Assembly (NCBI GenBank): GCA_964469565.1
Contig: CAYXZD010000001.1
Location: 186,001 to 250,000 of the forward strand
Reading direction: 5' to 3'
DNA length: 64,000 nucleotides
Source of the DNA: GCA-2720975 sp964469565
GTDB lineage: Bacteria > Planctomycetota > UBA1135 > GCA-002686595
Part shown: in pieces, positions 1 to 9,190 of the stretch
Layout of the letters: every line of letters starts with the position of its first letter
Position numbering within the stretch: position 1 is the stretch's first letter
Program-made: the position numbers and the translations under genes
Notes under the pieces: model-generated
What the model was told of the DNA's origin: nothing
Database searches by the model: none
Seen by the model: the letters and a program-made list of their open reading frames with translations, nothing else

Positions 1-1137
1 ATGACCTACTTCGCTATCGGTTCTCAAGATGTGGATGGAGGCCTGTGTGTCACCGCGAGCCACAATCCAGGGGAATACAATGGAATGAAGCTGTGCTCGA
101 GTGGTGCCCGGCCCATCAGTAGGGCCAATGGGATCGCGGAATTAGAGCTCATGTGTGCCGACCCATACCCGGGCGTGACCGGTGAGCGGGGGACCTTGGA
201 GCAGATCAACCTGCTAGATGCGTACGTTGAGCATGTCGCCTCGTTCCTAAACCAAGAATGCGAACTCAAGGTGGGCATCGATGTTTCTAATGGGATGGCG
301 GGCCACACTTTGCCGCGGCTGCTTCCACGCCTAGATAAGGTCGCTGCAGAGACTCTCTTTCCTGAGCCCGACGGGACCTTCCCCAATCATGAGGCCAACC
401 CCCTGAAGGAGGAAAACCTCGACTTCGTGCGGGAGCTTGTCCGGGCGCAGGGGCTTCACCTGGGTGTGTGCTTCGACGGCGACGCGGACCGCTGCTGTTT
501 CGTGGATGACAAGGGCGAGACGGTGCCCGCAGATTTGATGACAGCGCTACTCGCGAGGGACTTCTTGAAGAGCTCCCCCGGTGCGCCCATGGTGTACGAT
601 CTGCGCTCATCCTGGGTGGTGAAAGAGGTGATCACCGAGGGCGGCGGCGTACCGATTCGGGATCGGGTGGGGCACTCTTTTATCAAGGCCACCATGCGAG
701 AGCGAGGGGCGGTTTTTGCTGGTGAGTTGTCAGGGCATTTTTATTTCAAGGACAACTTTGTGTGCGATTCTGGTGTCATCGCCATGGTTTCGGCGATCAA
801 TCTGCTTGGGCGTGTGGCGAATGCAGGCCGGACGCTGTCGGATCTCGTGGCGGACCTGCGGCGCTATCACGCCACGGGGGAGGTCAATTTCCGAGTGGAG
901 GACAAGGCTCAGGCGATCGCGGGACTCAAGGATCGCTACGCTTCGGGGCGTCAGGATGAACTGGATGGCATCACGGTCGAGTTTGGGGATTTGAGCTGTG
1001 ATGATTGGTGGTGGTTCAACGTGCGCGAGTCCAATACCGAGCCACTGCTGCGACTGAATCTAGAGGCGTCGAGTGCAGCCCTACGGGACGAGAAACGTGC
1101 CGAGCTTGTAGCCTTGCTCGGAGAGCCTGAGGCCTAG
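1..1137 (+). CDS. Phosphomannomutase/phosphoglucomutase, 5' partial
   Basis: Alpha-D-phosphohexomutase family enzyme that interconverts hexose 6- and 1-phosphates in the cytoplasm, feeding nucleotide-sugar synthesis. The visible 378 residues carry the catalytic serine loop TASHNP (Ser20), the metal loop DGDADR near residue 159, the sugar-binding GELSGH near 241 and the phosphate-binding RESNTEP near the C-terminus. Family members are about 450 residues, with roughly 90 before the serine loop. Here only 17 precede it, so the gene almost certainly begins before the window and the ATG at base 1 is an internal Met. Substrate preference (mannose or glucose) cannot be told from the sequence. Sugar phosphates from it could supply the polysaccharide export genes at 4.9-9.1 kb, but that link is inference. 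Confidence 0.93.
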   Translation: MTYFAIGSQDVDGGLCVTASHNPGEYNGMKLCSSGARPISRANGIAELELMCADPYPGVTGERGTLEQINLLDAYVEHVASFLNQECELKVGIDVSNGMAGHTLPRLLPRLDKVAAETLFPEPDGTFPNHEANPLKEENLDFVRELVRAQGLHLGVCFDGDADRCCFVDDKGETVPADLMTALLARDFLKSSPGAPMVYDLRSSWVVKEVITEGGGVPIRDRVGHSFIKATMRERGAVFAGELSGHFYFKDNFVCDSGVIAMVSAINLLGRVANAGRTLSDLVADLRRYHATGEVNFRVEDKAQAIAGLKDRYASGRQDELDGITVEFGDLSCDDWWWFNVRESNTEPLLRLNLEASSAALRDEKRAELVALLGEPEA

Positions 1138-1148
1138 GGGCGGTGCAG

Positions 1149-1170
1149 GCCGGCCCTTCTTCGGGCTGGC
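1149..1170 (+). terminator. Stem-loop after phosphohexomutase
   Basis: GCCGGCCC pairs with GGGCTGGC (8 bp, one G-T wobble) around a TTCTTC loop, starting 11 bases after the stop codon. No T-run follows, so it may be a weak or factor-assisted terminator. The rest of the 269-base gap to the next gene shows no clear feature. Confidence 0.4.
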
Positions 1171-1406
1171 GTGGGGGCCTCCTGCGGGCGTGTGCTCGGG
1201 GAGCCCCTAGGGGCTTGAATTGTGCCCTTCCGGGCCCAGAATCCTCGGAAATGGCGTGGATCTCCCCTCCCAGTGGGCCAGAGTCCGTGAGAGTCTGCCG
1301 AGTTGAGACACAAAGGGCTCCTTGAACCCTGCTGCCCGGCCCCCTTATCTGCCGATAGTGGTAGCACCCCATCTTCGGTCACCCCCAGGCACCCACCCCA
1401 GCCGCC

Positions 1407-3775
1407 ATGTTCCACGTCCCCGTTTGCTTAGCTCTGAGCCTGCTCGCCCAGAGCCCCCAGCCCACGAGCCCAAGCCATCCTCCCCCCGGGGGAGAGGCCG
1501 TCGGTGAGGAGCTACCGCCCCGAGCCCCGGAGCATCAGGACCCGGAGCATCAGGACCCGGAGAATCAGGACCCGGAGAATCAGGACCCGGAGAATCAGGA
1601 CCCGGGGGAACAGGACCCGGAGAATCAGGACCCGGAGAATCAGGACCCGGAGAATCAGGACCCGGNNNNNNNNNNNNNNNNNNNNNNNNNNNNNNNNNNN
1701 NNNNNNNNNNNNNNNNNNNNNNNNNNNNNNNNNNNNNNNNNNNNNNNNNNNNNNNNNNNNNNNNNCAGGACCCGGAGAATCAGGACCCGGAGAATCAGGA
1801 CCCGGAGAATCAGGACCCGGAGAATCAGGACCCGGAGAATCAGGACCCGGAGAATCAGGACCCGGGGGAACAGGACCCCGTCGATGAGAAGCCCACTGAG
1901 GTCGATCCCACAGGCGCAGACTCCACGAAGCCTTCCGCTGGATCCACCCCAAACGACGATAAGGCGGAGCGTAGAGCGTGGAAGCGTTTGCTCGCCCGGG
2001 ATGAGGCCCTGGCATTCAATGCTCGCAGCCGGAGCTCTGCGCAGATGGCGTTCGACCAGGAGGGTGCACTGGAACTCACTCGGGCCTGCGCCTTGTTCAC
2101 CCTCGGGACCGTGCAATCCGTCGCTGCCCGTCCAACACTGGAGATTGAGGCGCGCGAAGGCAGCGGGCTGATTCGGCGAGCGGCGATCCTTGGCCTTGGC
2201 GAATACCGAGATCGGATCTTTGATGGTGAGGACATCTTGAGGGAGACCCTTTTGGATGTAGACGCGAGCCCCGAACTCAAGGCCGATGCTCTCCTCGCCC
2301 TGGGCCGTACAGGAGACCCCAAGTGCCGCCGGGAACTCAAGAGTCTTCAGGGGCAGGAGGGGAATCCACTTGCCGCGAGCGCAGGCGATGTGCTCGCCTT
2401 TCTGCATATCTATGAAGACGGTAAGCGGCCCGAGGGACCCATCATGCTTTCCTCCGTGAGTTTGCTGCTCGACCTACGCTTTGAGAGCGCGAAGCGATTT
2501 GGGACCGTAGGGGGGGCGCCTTGGGCGCAAACTCAGCTGAATCTCCTCGGGGAGGACGACGGATTCCTTGATGAGGTTGTTCTGATGGCTGCTGCTCGTT
2601 CAGGGCTGCCGGGCGTGAGGGATCACCTTTTTGAGATGTTGCTTCAGCCGGGTCGAGCGGTGCGCTGGCGTGCTGGAGTGAGAATCCTCGCCCCTGAGAT
2701 CGAAGCGATGATTGCTCGGGGGCTCGGCGGGCCTGAAACCCCTCAAGAGTGGACGGTCTTGGTGGATTCTGCATTGGAATTCGGTTTGGCCCAGTCCATG
2801 CCTGCAACGATGGAGCGCGCACTCGGCGTCAAGAGCGTGGCGGTGAGTGCAGCGGCTCAGTTGGTAGGGCGAAGGCCCGAATTGTCCGAGCAAATCCTTT
2901 CGGCCCTCTCCCATCCCAAAGAGAGTGTACGCGTGCGTGCATGCCAGGCCGTGGGGCGCCAGGCGCTCGCCGGGTACTTGATTCCTCTGCGGAAGTTGTC
3001 CCTGGCCAAACCGGACGCAGGCAAGGCCAACAGTATGCGTGTGCGCAGTGCCGCCTGGGTGGCACGTCTGCGGCTAGGGGATGTAAGCGCGAAAGACGAT
3101 TTGCATGCCGTGCTTGTTGATCCACTTGGGGTGTATACCGATTCGGACCGTGCAACAGTCTACGAAGCTCTCGAATTTGCCTGTTTGACGAAGGCCGTGG
3201 CCGGGTTCATTGTCGAGGAGTTTCCTGAAACCCGAGGAGGGGTTCAGTCTCAACTCCAAGCACTGTTGGCCCGATCGGGGCATGCCCTCCCCGGCGTTGA
3301 TCTGCGCGAGGCCTATGGCAATGCAGAGCGCAACTCAACCCAAGCACGTCGGATTCTGCGGGGCCTCACCGAACTTCCAAGCGCCGAGGACTTGGCCTTC
3401 CTTGCGGACGAGTTTCCACTGGCCGGTGATTATGAGAGTAACGTGCTCCTCGCTCAGGTTCTTATCGATCATGGCCACGCCAAAATCGAACCCTTGCTGA
3501 GGGCGGCGGCTTGGAGTGGTCCTTGGCACCGCAGCGTGCTCGTGGGAGCGGTGGTGACCGATTCTTGGGGCGTGGATCTACTCATGCATTGGGTGTCGAG
3601 CCCACCGCCTGAGGTGCGCTCCCTCGATATTCGCCGCCTAGGCTTCTCGATCGGGGAGTGGGGGGGCCTCGCGGCCATTGAGGATTTGCGGGCACAGTTG
3701 GGGGCTGCGACCGGAGCAGATCGCCCGGCCCTGCAGGGCGCACTCTTGGGTGCCTTGACGACTCGGACCCACTAG
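1407..3775 (+). CDS. Secreted HEAT-repeat protein with NQDPE-repeat linker (interrupted by assembly gap)
   Basis: One gene that appears split because 100 N bases sit in its tandem repeat. The N-terminus (MFHVPVCLALSLLAQS) is a short signal peptide. It is followed by a Pro/Glu-rich linker of pentapeptides (EHQDP, ENQDP, GEQDP), then an alpha-helical region of about 600 residues with PBS-lyase-type HEAT units (for example RRAAILGLGEYRD and ADALLALGRTGD). Both sides of the gap read the same QDPEN frame. With the repeat unit as guide the missing length must be 5 plus a multiple of 15, which restores the frame; 100 does not. An ATG at 1988 is internal. HEAT proteins of this kind are protein-binding scaffolds; the partner is unknown. 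No Shine-Dalgarno is visible before 1407. Confidence 0.85.
1533..1876 (+). repeat. 15-bp tandem repeat, in frame (QDPEN)
   Basis: Period-15 array with consensus AATCAGGACCCGGAG. The first two units carry CAT for AAT, and two units carry GGGGAA in place of AGAAT. About 9 units lie left of the N gap and 7 right. It encodes the linker of the HEAT protein. True copy number is unknown. Confidence 0.97.
1666..1765. other. Assembly gap (100 N) in 15-bp repeat
   Basis: Exactly 100 N. Repeat phase requires a missing length of 5 modulo 15, but 100 is 10 modulo 15, so the N run is a placeholder of unknown true size. Confidence 0.98.
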
Positions 3776-3912
3776 GTGCTACAGGGACTGCACATGGACT
3801 CTGCCATTGAGGTCAAATCACACTGCGTGGGAGCATCGCGAGTGCACCTCTGTGTGCTAGATTGCCTAGATGGGGCCGATGCAGGTAAGGCCATCATTGC
3901 AAGCTCTCTAAG

Positions 3913-4845
3913 ATGACGACGGCCAAGATGTTTGAAACTAAGGAAATCGTGCTGCTGGGCGTTCCCATGGACCTCGGTGGAGGACTGCGTGGCGTAGACA
4001 TGGGCCCGAGTGCCATTCGGATTGCGGGTCTGGGTGCTTCTATCGAAAGGCTCGGACACCGTTTTGAGGATGGAGGCAATATTCCAGTCAGTGTTCCATT
4101 GTCTCGCATTCCAGCAGACCCCAAGGCGCGTTTCTTGTCCGAGATTTCTGAGTGCTGCGACACCCTTCGGGGTGAGGTGCTGAAGGTTCTCGAGGCTGGA
4201 AAATTCCCCTTGGTGGTGGGTGGGGATCACTCCATTGCCTGTGGGACCGTCGCGGGCCTGTCCAGCTATTACGCCCGTCATGACAAGAGTGTCGGGGTGA
4301 TTTGGTTTGATGCCCATGGGGACATGAATACCCCCGAGGTGACAGAGTCCGGCAATATCCACGGGATGCCGCTCGCCTCTATTCTCGGGCACGGTCCCGA
4401 TGGTTTAGCGCGCCTGGGTGAGCGCTTCCCGATGGTGGACGTCAAGAACGCGGTGTTGGTGGGGGTACGTTCCCTCGACCCGGGCGAACGGGCACTGATC
4501 CGAGATCTTGGTATGACTTGCTACACCATGCAGGACATTGATCGAGACGGAATCCACTCCATCATGGAACGATCCATTGCCCAGGCCTGCGAGGGGACGG
4601 CTGGTTTTCACCTTTCGTTTGACATGGACGGGACAGATCCCGCGGTGGCTCCAGGGGTGGGCACTCCAGTTCCGGGAGGAGTCACTCTAAGAGAAGCTCA
4701 CACGGTGATGGAGTCAGCAGCGGACTCAGGGTCCCTGCTTGGCCTTGAGATCACCGAAATCAACCCGATTCTCGATGAGGTGAATCGAACCTCGAAAGCT
4801 GCCGTCAACTTCGTCCTTTCTGCGTTGGGCCAACGAACCCTCTAG
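3913..4845 (+). CDS. rocF: Arginase (ureohydrolase family)
   Basis: Hydrolyses L-arginine to ornithine and urea in the cytoplasm with a binuclear manganese centre. All six expected metal ligands are visible: His106 in GGDHS, Asp133/His135/Asp137 in DAHGDMN, and Asp237/Asp239 in SFDMDGTDP. The stretch after DAHGD (MNTPEVTESGNIHGMPLA) is typical of arginases rather than agmatinases. At 310 residues the length is normal. ATG 3913 is the first in-frame start; a second Met lies five codons on. The next gene begins 17 bases after the stop, so it may be cotranscribed with the export genes, with no obvious functional link. Formiminoglutamase is the main alternative but less likely. Confidence 0.92.
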   Translation: MTTAKMFETKEIVLLGVPMDLGGGLRGVDMGPSAIRIAGLGASIERLGHRFEDGGNIPVSVPLSRIPADPKARFLSEISECCDTLRGEVLKVLEAGKFPLVVGGDHSIACGTVAGLSSYYARHDKSVGVIWFDAHGDMNTPEVTESGNIHGMPLASILGHGPDGLARLGERFPMVDVKNAVLVGVRSLDPGERALIRDLGMTCYTMQDIDRDGIHSIMERSIAQACEGTAGFHLSFDMDGTDPAVAPGVGTPVPGGVTLREAHTVMESAADSGSLLGLEITEINPILDEVNRTSKAAVNFVLSALGQRTL

Positions 4846-4862
4846 TTTACCCCGCGATCCCC

Positions 4863-6137
4863 GTGCCCATCCTCCTACGATCACTCGGCCGCCATCGGCA
4901 CCTCTTGCGCGACTTCGTCGTTCGAGACTTGAAGGCGCGCTATGTGGGTTCGTCCATGGGTTTTTTCTGGTCGGTTGTGTTTCCGATTGTCAACCTTGCC
5001 GTGTACATGTTCGTGTTCCGGCTCGTGCTCAATGCGCGCTGGTCTGACCGCCAGGGTGCCTATGAGGTGGCCCTGATCATGTTGGCCGGCATCGTTGTGT
5101 GGGCGGCCTTTGCGGAGACCCTCTCCCGGACCACCAATTGCTTGGTGGATAATGCGAACTTGATCAAGAAGGTTGTGTTTCCAGCGGAGATTCTGCCCTG
5201 GTACTTGACCTCCTCAAGCCTGATCAACATGACCATCGGCCTTCCAGTTGTGTTGGCGTGTGTCGCTGTATTCGCCTATGGCTTGCCTCCTAACGTGTTC
5301 CTGCAGGCTCCGGGTGAGCTGGTGGAGGCCGCTTGGCAGCCCGGGGCGACAATACTCCGTGAGGACCATGATCCCTATCGGTTCCATTTGCAACTCTCGC
5401 GAGGAATGCCCGCTGATGTAATCATTCCCTTGCGGGTCTCGGGGAGTGCGACCCGCGGCGAGGACTACCGACTCCCCGTGGATTCGGCCGTAATCCACAG
5501 CGGCGACCTCAGCGTGAGTGTTGTGATCACGCCCCTTCAGGACAGGGTTCAGGAGGAGGACGAGACCATTATCGTCGAATTGGGCCCACCCCAGGGAGCC
5601 GATCTCTCACCGGTTGGAACGGAGACGCCATGGATCTCAACGCGGCTGGATCTCACCCTAGCCGACGCTGCGCCGGCCACCCCCACTGAGGGGCTCATCC
5701 CGACTGGACTGATTCACCCCGAACTCGGCGCCGATGCGGAGGTCTATCATCCCCTCAAGCTGGGATGGTCCCTGCTCAGTTTGCCACTGCTATTCTTGTT
5801 GCAGGCGTTGTTCACGGTGGGCCTGGGCTATTTTCTGACAACCCTCAATTTGTTTCTGCGCGATACCTATCACTTGGTTGGAGTGGGAATCACCGTCTGG
5901 ATGTTCGCCACGCCAATCTTCTACCCTGCGTTCATGGTAGAGAGCACTCGGTTTTGGTGGATGCTTGAGATCAACCCCATGCATTGGGTGATCGAGTGCT
6001 ACCGCTCGGCCATGCTCTTTGGCATGTGGCCTGATTCCGGACTCTTGCTGCGCCTGACCGGAGTGTCTTTCGTCATGTTCATTCTCGGTGGACGATTCTT
6101 TATGTCCCAGAAATCTAAGTTCCCGGATTTGCTGTGA
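4863..6137 (+). CDS. wzm: ABC-2 polysaccharide exporter permease with inserted Calx-beta-like domain
   Basis: Membrane subunit of a Wzm/Wzt-type exporter that moves lipid-linked polysaccharide out of the cytoplasm. Six membrane segments are visible at about residues 33-57, 70-92, 112-140, 303-328, 336-357 and 395-412, and NPMHWVIECYR is typical of the family. Usual length is about 260-275; this one has 424. The excess is a soluble segment (about 142-300) between TM3 and TM4, predicted outside. Residues 171-268 fit the Calx-beta pattern: VSGSATRGEDY, then an H-S-G-D turn, then QDRVQEEDETIIVEL. A GTG at 4863 starts the frame and no ATG is near. The stop overlaps the ATPase start (GTGA), indicating translational coupling. 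The insert stays in frame with flanking TMs intact, so it is not an assembly fusion. Confidence 0.88.
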   Translation: MPILLRSLGRHRHLLRDFVVRDLKARYVGSSMGFFWSVVFPIVNLAVYMFVFRLVLNARWSDRQGAYEVALIMLAGIVVWAAFAETLSRTTNCLVDNANLIKKVVFPAEILPWYLTSSSLINMTIGLPVVLACVAVFAYGLPPNVFLQAPGELVEAAWQPGATILREDHDPYRFHLQLSRGMPADVIIPLRVSGSATRGEDYRLPVDSAVIHSGDLSVSVVITPLQDRVQEEDETIIVELGPPQGADLSPVGTETPWISTRLDLTLADAAPATPTEGLIPTGLIHPELGADAEVYHPLKLGWSLLSLPLLFLLQALFTVGLGYFLTTLNLFLRDTYHLVGVGITVWMFATPIFYPAFMVESTRFWWMLEINPMHWVIECYRSAMLFGMWPDSGLLLRLTGVSFVMFILGGRFFMSQKSKFPDLL

Positions 6138-7459
6138 GTCCCCTCCCTGTTCCCACAACGCCCTCGGCGCCCGAACCAGTTGAGGCAGGTTCTGACAACA
6201 CTGTGGCCATCCACGCCCGAGGCCTGGGTAAGGCCTATCAGCTCTACGACAAGCCCTTCGATCGTTTCAAGGATCTTTGTTTCGGAGGGCCACGCTATCG
6301 GGAGTTTTGGGCCGTGAAGGACATCTATCTTGACGTACCCCATGGGGCGACCGTCGGGATCATCGGCGAAAACGGAGCGGGCAAGAGCACCCTGCTCAAG
6401 CTCCTGACTGGGATCAGTGCTCCGACCACGGGTCAGATTCATGTGAATGGGCGCGTCGCTTCCTTGCTTGAGCTGGGTGCGGGTTTTCATCCAGAATTCA
6501 GCGGCCGTGAAAACATTTTCTTGAACTGTTCCATCCTAGGGATGAGCACGGAGGAGATCGAAGAACGCTTTGAGTCCATCGTGAGTTTTTCGGAACTTGG
6601 AGAATTCATCGAGCGCCCTGTGAAGACCTATTCATCGGGGATGTACGTGCGTCTAGGGTTCGCTGTGGCCTCCAGCGTGGACCCCGACATCTTGATGATT
6701 GATGAAGCCCTCTCAGTGGGTGATGAACATTTCAAAGGCAAGTGTATCAACCGCTTGAACGAGTTCCGGGAGCAGGGCAAGACCACAGTCTTCGTCTCGC
6801 ACGACATGGGAGCGATCCGGTCGATGTGCCAACAGGTCATCCTGTTGGGTCAGGGAGAAGTCCTCAAGCAAGGTAGTGCGGAGGACGTCGCGGATGAGTA
6901 CCTGAAAAGAGCTCATAGCCGTGGGAATGAGCGCCTGTCCACCTACAACCGCGAAGGGAGTACCTACCCGAGGTGGGGCACTGGTGAAATCGAAACGGGT
7001 GAAATTGTATTGGTGGGCAAGGGTGGGGAGCCCTGTTACGTCTTTACACCCGGGGAGCCTTTCAGAGTCCAAATCCATTACGAGGCCCGGGTTGCGACGG
7101 AGCAGCCCGTCTTTGGCATTGGCTTGTACCGTTCGGACGGCACCTACATCAACGGTTCCAATCATGGCTGGCGCGAACAGCCGATCGAGTTGGGCCCGGT
7201 CGCCGCTGGGGAATCGGGTGTCGTAGAGATGTCCTTCGATTCACTTCCCCTCCTGCAGGGCCAGTACTACTTGACTACCTTCCTGTACGAGCACAGCAAG
7301 GCTGCGCCCACGGCCATCGATCACCGCGAGCATGCGGTGACCTTCGAGGTTGTGGATGCCAAGCCCAATCAGCACGGCATGCTCTTCTTGCCCACTCGCT
7401 GGTCGGTAAGACGTACTGGACAGGACGGGACTCAGGTCAACCTTTGTTCGGATGCCTAA
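6134..7459 (+). CDS. wzt: ABC polysaccharide exporter ATPase with C-terminal glycan-binding domain
   Basis: Cytoplasmic ATPase partner of the permease upstream. Walker A is GENGAGKST (residues 78-86), the signature is YSSGMYVRLGFA, and Walker B with catalytic Glu is DILMIDEA. Residues about 285-430 form a beta-rich tail matching the Wzt C-terminal domain, which in E. coli O8/O9a binds the modified end of the finished glycan before export. The start is GTG 6134, overlapping the permease stop by 4 bases; the first ~22 residues are Pro-rich, so a slightly later start is possible. The next gene, a probable chain-capping methyltransferase, starts 22 bases after the stop, matching the gene set that needs cap recognition. 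Confidence 0.93.
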   Translation: MSPLPVPTTPSAPEPVEAGSDNTVAIHARGLGKAYQLYDKPFDRFKDLCFGGPRYREFWAVKDIYLDVPHGATVGIIGENGAGKSTLLKLLTGISAPTTGQIHVNGRVASLLELGAGFHPEFSGRENIFLNCSILGMSTEEIEERFESIVSFSELGEFIERPVKTYSSGMYVRLGFAVASSVDPDILMIDEALSVGDEHFKGKCINRLNEFREQGKTTVFVSHDMGAIRSMCQQVILLGQGEVLKQGSAEDVADEYLKRAHSRGNERLSTYNREGSTYPRWGTGEIETGEIVLVGKGGEPCYVFTPGEPFRVQIHYEARVATEQPVFGIGLYRSDGTYINGSNHGWREQPIELGPVAAGESGVVEMSFDSLPLLQGQYYLTTFLYEHSKAAPTAIDHREHAVTFEVVDAKPNQHGMLFLPTRWSVRRTGQDGTQVNLCSDA

Positions 7460-7481
7460 GGTGGCGTAGGGTATTCTCAGT

Positions 7482-9119
7482 ATGGATCTGCTGGCACTCC
7501 CCTTCGACCAATACCAACGCTACAGGCTCGTAGCCGATCTGTTAGACGGGTTGCGTCCCAAGGGGCGCGCCCTGACCATCTTGGATGTGGGCGGACGCAC
7601 AGCGCTCCTGCGGGAGTTTCTACCCAAGGACACGATCACCGCGGTCGATCTTGAGGTGAGCGAGGCTCCCGACCTCGTTCTGGGGGACGGCTCATGTTTG
7701 CCCTTCAAGGATGGGAGTTTTGATGTGGTTGCGGGATTTGACACTCTAGAGCATGTACCCCCCAGCCGACGTGATGCGTTCATTGATGAGTGTGCGCGCG
7801 TTTCGAATCATTGGGTCGTTCTGATTGGCCCCTATGGAACTGCCCGCGTGGACGAAGCCGAGGAACGCCTCGTGGAATTCGTACATCACAAGCTCAAGGC
7901 GCCCCATCGTTACCTTGATGAACACCGCAGTAATGGGCTCCCGATCCTGAGTGAGGTGGCAGCAGCCCTGGAGGGGCATGGCATGCGCACGGTGAGCTGG
8001 GGTCAGGGCAACCTGGATCGCTGGTTGGCCCTGATGTGTCTAGAGTTGTATCTCGATGCGGACCCGTGCCTGCGCCCCTTCGCTAAGCAATTCTTCAGAT
8101 TCTACAACGAGACGCTCTACGACTCCGACTGGGGAGGAGATGTCTACCGGCACGCCCTAGTGGGTGCGAAGGGCCGGTCTCGGCTTCCCAAGAAGGCTCC
8201 GGGACAGAGTACTCAGCCAGCACCCCGTGCGGCCTCCCAAGCGGTGATGGAGCTTGCGTTAGACCTACTGGCTTTTGACAGTGAGGCCGATGTGTGGCGC
8301 CCTGAGCAGGATCGGCTGAAGGGAGTGATTGCAGACCTTGAAGCGGATCTCCGCGGTCACAAGACTCGCCTCGCAGACACTCAAATGGACTTGGCGGGAC
8401 ACAAACAGCAGCTTGAAGAAGTTGAGAGTGATCTTGTAGGGCACAAGACTCGCCTCGCTGACGTTCAGGAGGATCTGGCTGGTCACAAACAGCAGCTCGT
8501 TGAGGTCGGAAGTGATCTTGAAGGCCACCACAGCAAACTGCGGGAAGTCAGCGAGGATCTCTCCCGTCATAAGGCCCGCTTGAAGGATGTGCTCACTGAT
8601 CTCGAGGGTCACCAAGCGGCACTTCAGGCCAAGGATGCCACCCTGAATGAAACCACTGATCATCTGGCCCGAGTCACTGCTGAAATGGACAGTCAAGCCT
8701 TGGCGGCCGCAGGCCAGGCCCAGGAGCTTCGCAAGGAAATCGAATCAGCGACACTTGCCTATGAGGAACAGGTCGCTGCGGGTGCTGCCCAGCGGGTGGC
8801 TGCCCTAGGTACCGAGAAAAAACTCCGTGCTGAGCTTCAGTCCCATGCTGAGGTGCGACAGGAACTCTTGGAGGAGCAGGCAGCCCTGCGCTCGAATCAA
8901 GTGGAGCTCAACCTTGCCTTTGAAAGGCTGCAGGTGCGACTGGAGCAAAGTCAGGAGGAGCTCTGTGTGAGTCAGGAGGAGCACCGTGGGACTCAGGAGG
9001 AGTTGGCTCAGTCCAATGCGCTCCTTGAGCACTTACGCAAATCACTGCGATGCCGAATGGACAACCTCAAGCGCATCCTTCGAGGCCGCGGAAAGGACCC
9101 GTTTATTCCGCCACAATAA
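7482..9119 (+). CDS. SAM methyltransferase fused to long coiled coil; WbdD-like chain terminator candidate
   Basis: Residues about 30-125 are a class I methyltransferase: ILDVGGRT (SAM loop I), TAVDLE, LPFKDGSFDVVAGFDTLEHV and a closing strand VVLIGPYG. Residues about 265-530 are almost continuous coiled coil, including seven 14-residue units (DL-GHK--L--V--, 289-386). In WbdD of E. coli O8/O9a an N-terminal methyltransferase caps the growing O-antigen and a C-terminal coiled coil sets chain length as a ruler. This protein sits directly after Wzm/Wzt with a cap-reading tail, so the same role is inferred. It has no recognisable kinase domain between the methyltransferase and the coil. Alternative: methyltransferase of unrelated glycan decoration. 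Confidence 0.82.
   Translation: MDLLALPFDQYQRYRLVADLLDGLRPKGRALTILDVGGRTALLREFLPKDTITAVDLEVSEAPDLVLGDGSCLPFKDGSFDVVAGFDTLEHVPPSRRDAFIDECARVSNHWVVLIGPYGTARVDEAEERLVEFVHHKLKAPHRYLDEHRSNGLPILSEVAAALEGHGMRTVSWGQGNLDRWLALMCLELYLDADPCLRPFAKQFFRFYNETLYDSDWGGDVYRHALVGAKGRSRLPKKAPGQSTQPAPRAASQAVMELALDLLAFDSEADVWRPEQDRLKGVIADLEADLRGHKTRLADTQMDLAGHKQQLEEVESDLVGHKTRLADVQEDLAGHKQQLVEVGSDLEGHHSKLREVSEDLSRHKARLKDVLTDLEGHQAALQAKDATLNETTDHLARVTAEMDSQALAAAGQAQELRKEIESATLAYEEQVAAGAAQRVAALGTEKKLRAELQSHAEVRQELLEEQAALRSNQVELNLAFERLQVRLEQSQEELCVSQEEHRGTQEELAQSNALLEHLRKSLRCRMDNLKRILRGRGKDPFIPPQ
8346..8639 (+). repeat. Seven 42-bp (14-residue) coiled-coil repeats
   Basis: Seven consecutive 14-residue units inside the methyltransferase-coiled-coil gene, alternating two flavours (DLxGHKTRLADxQx and DLAGHKQQLxEVxS) before decaying. 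The DNA copies are diverged, so the array is older than the near-identical minisatellites elsewhere. Each unit equals two heptads, so copy-number change would alter rod length in fixed steps. Confidence 0.9.
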
Positions 9120-9190
9120 ACTGGGAGGCGGGACGGTGGGGGGAGGGCTCATAGTGAACACCCATGCGGCTGTCGGGATTCACAGGGAGC

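Noticed and set aside
1504..2015. Frames within the 15-bp repeat (Arg-Ile-Arg-Thr and Leu-Ile-Leu-Arg-Val proteins)
   Set aside because: These are other frames of the QDPEN repeat, artefacts of the array.
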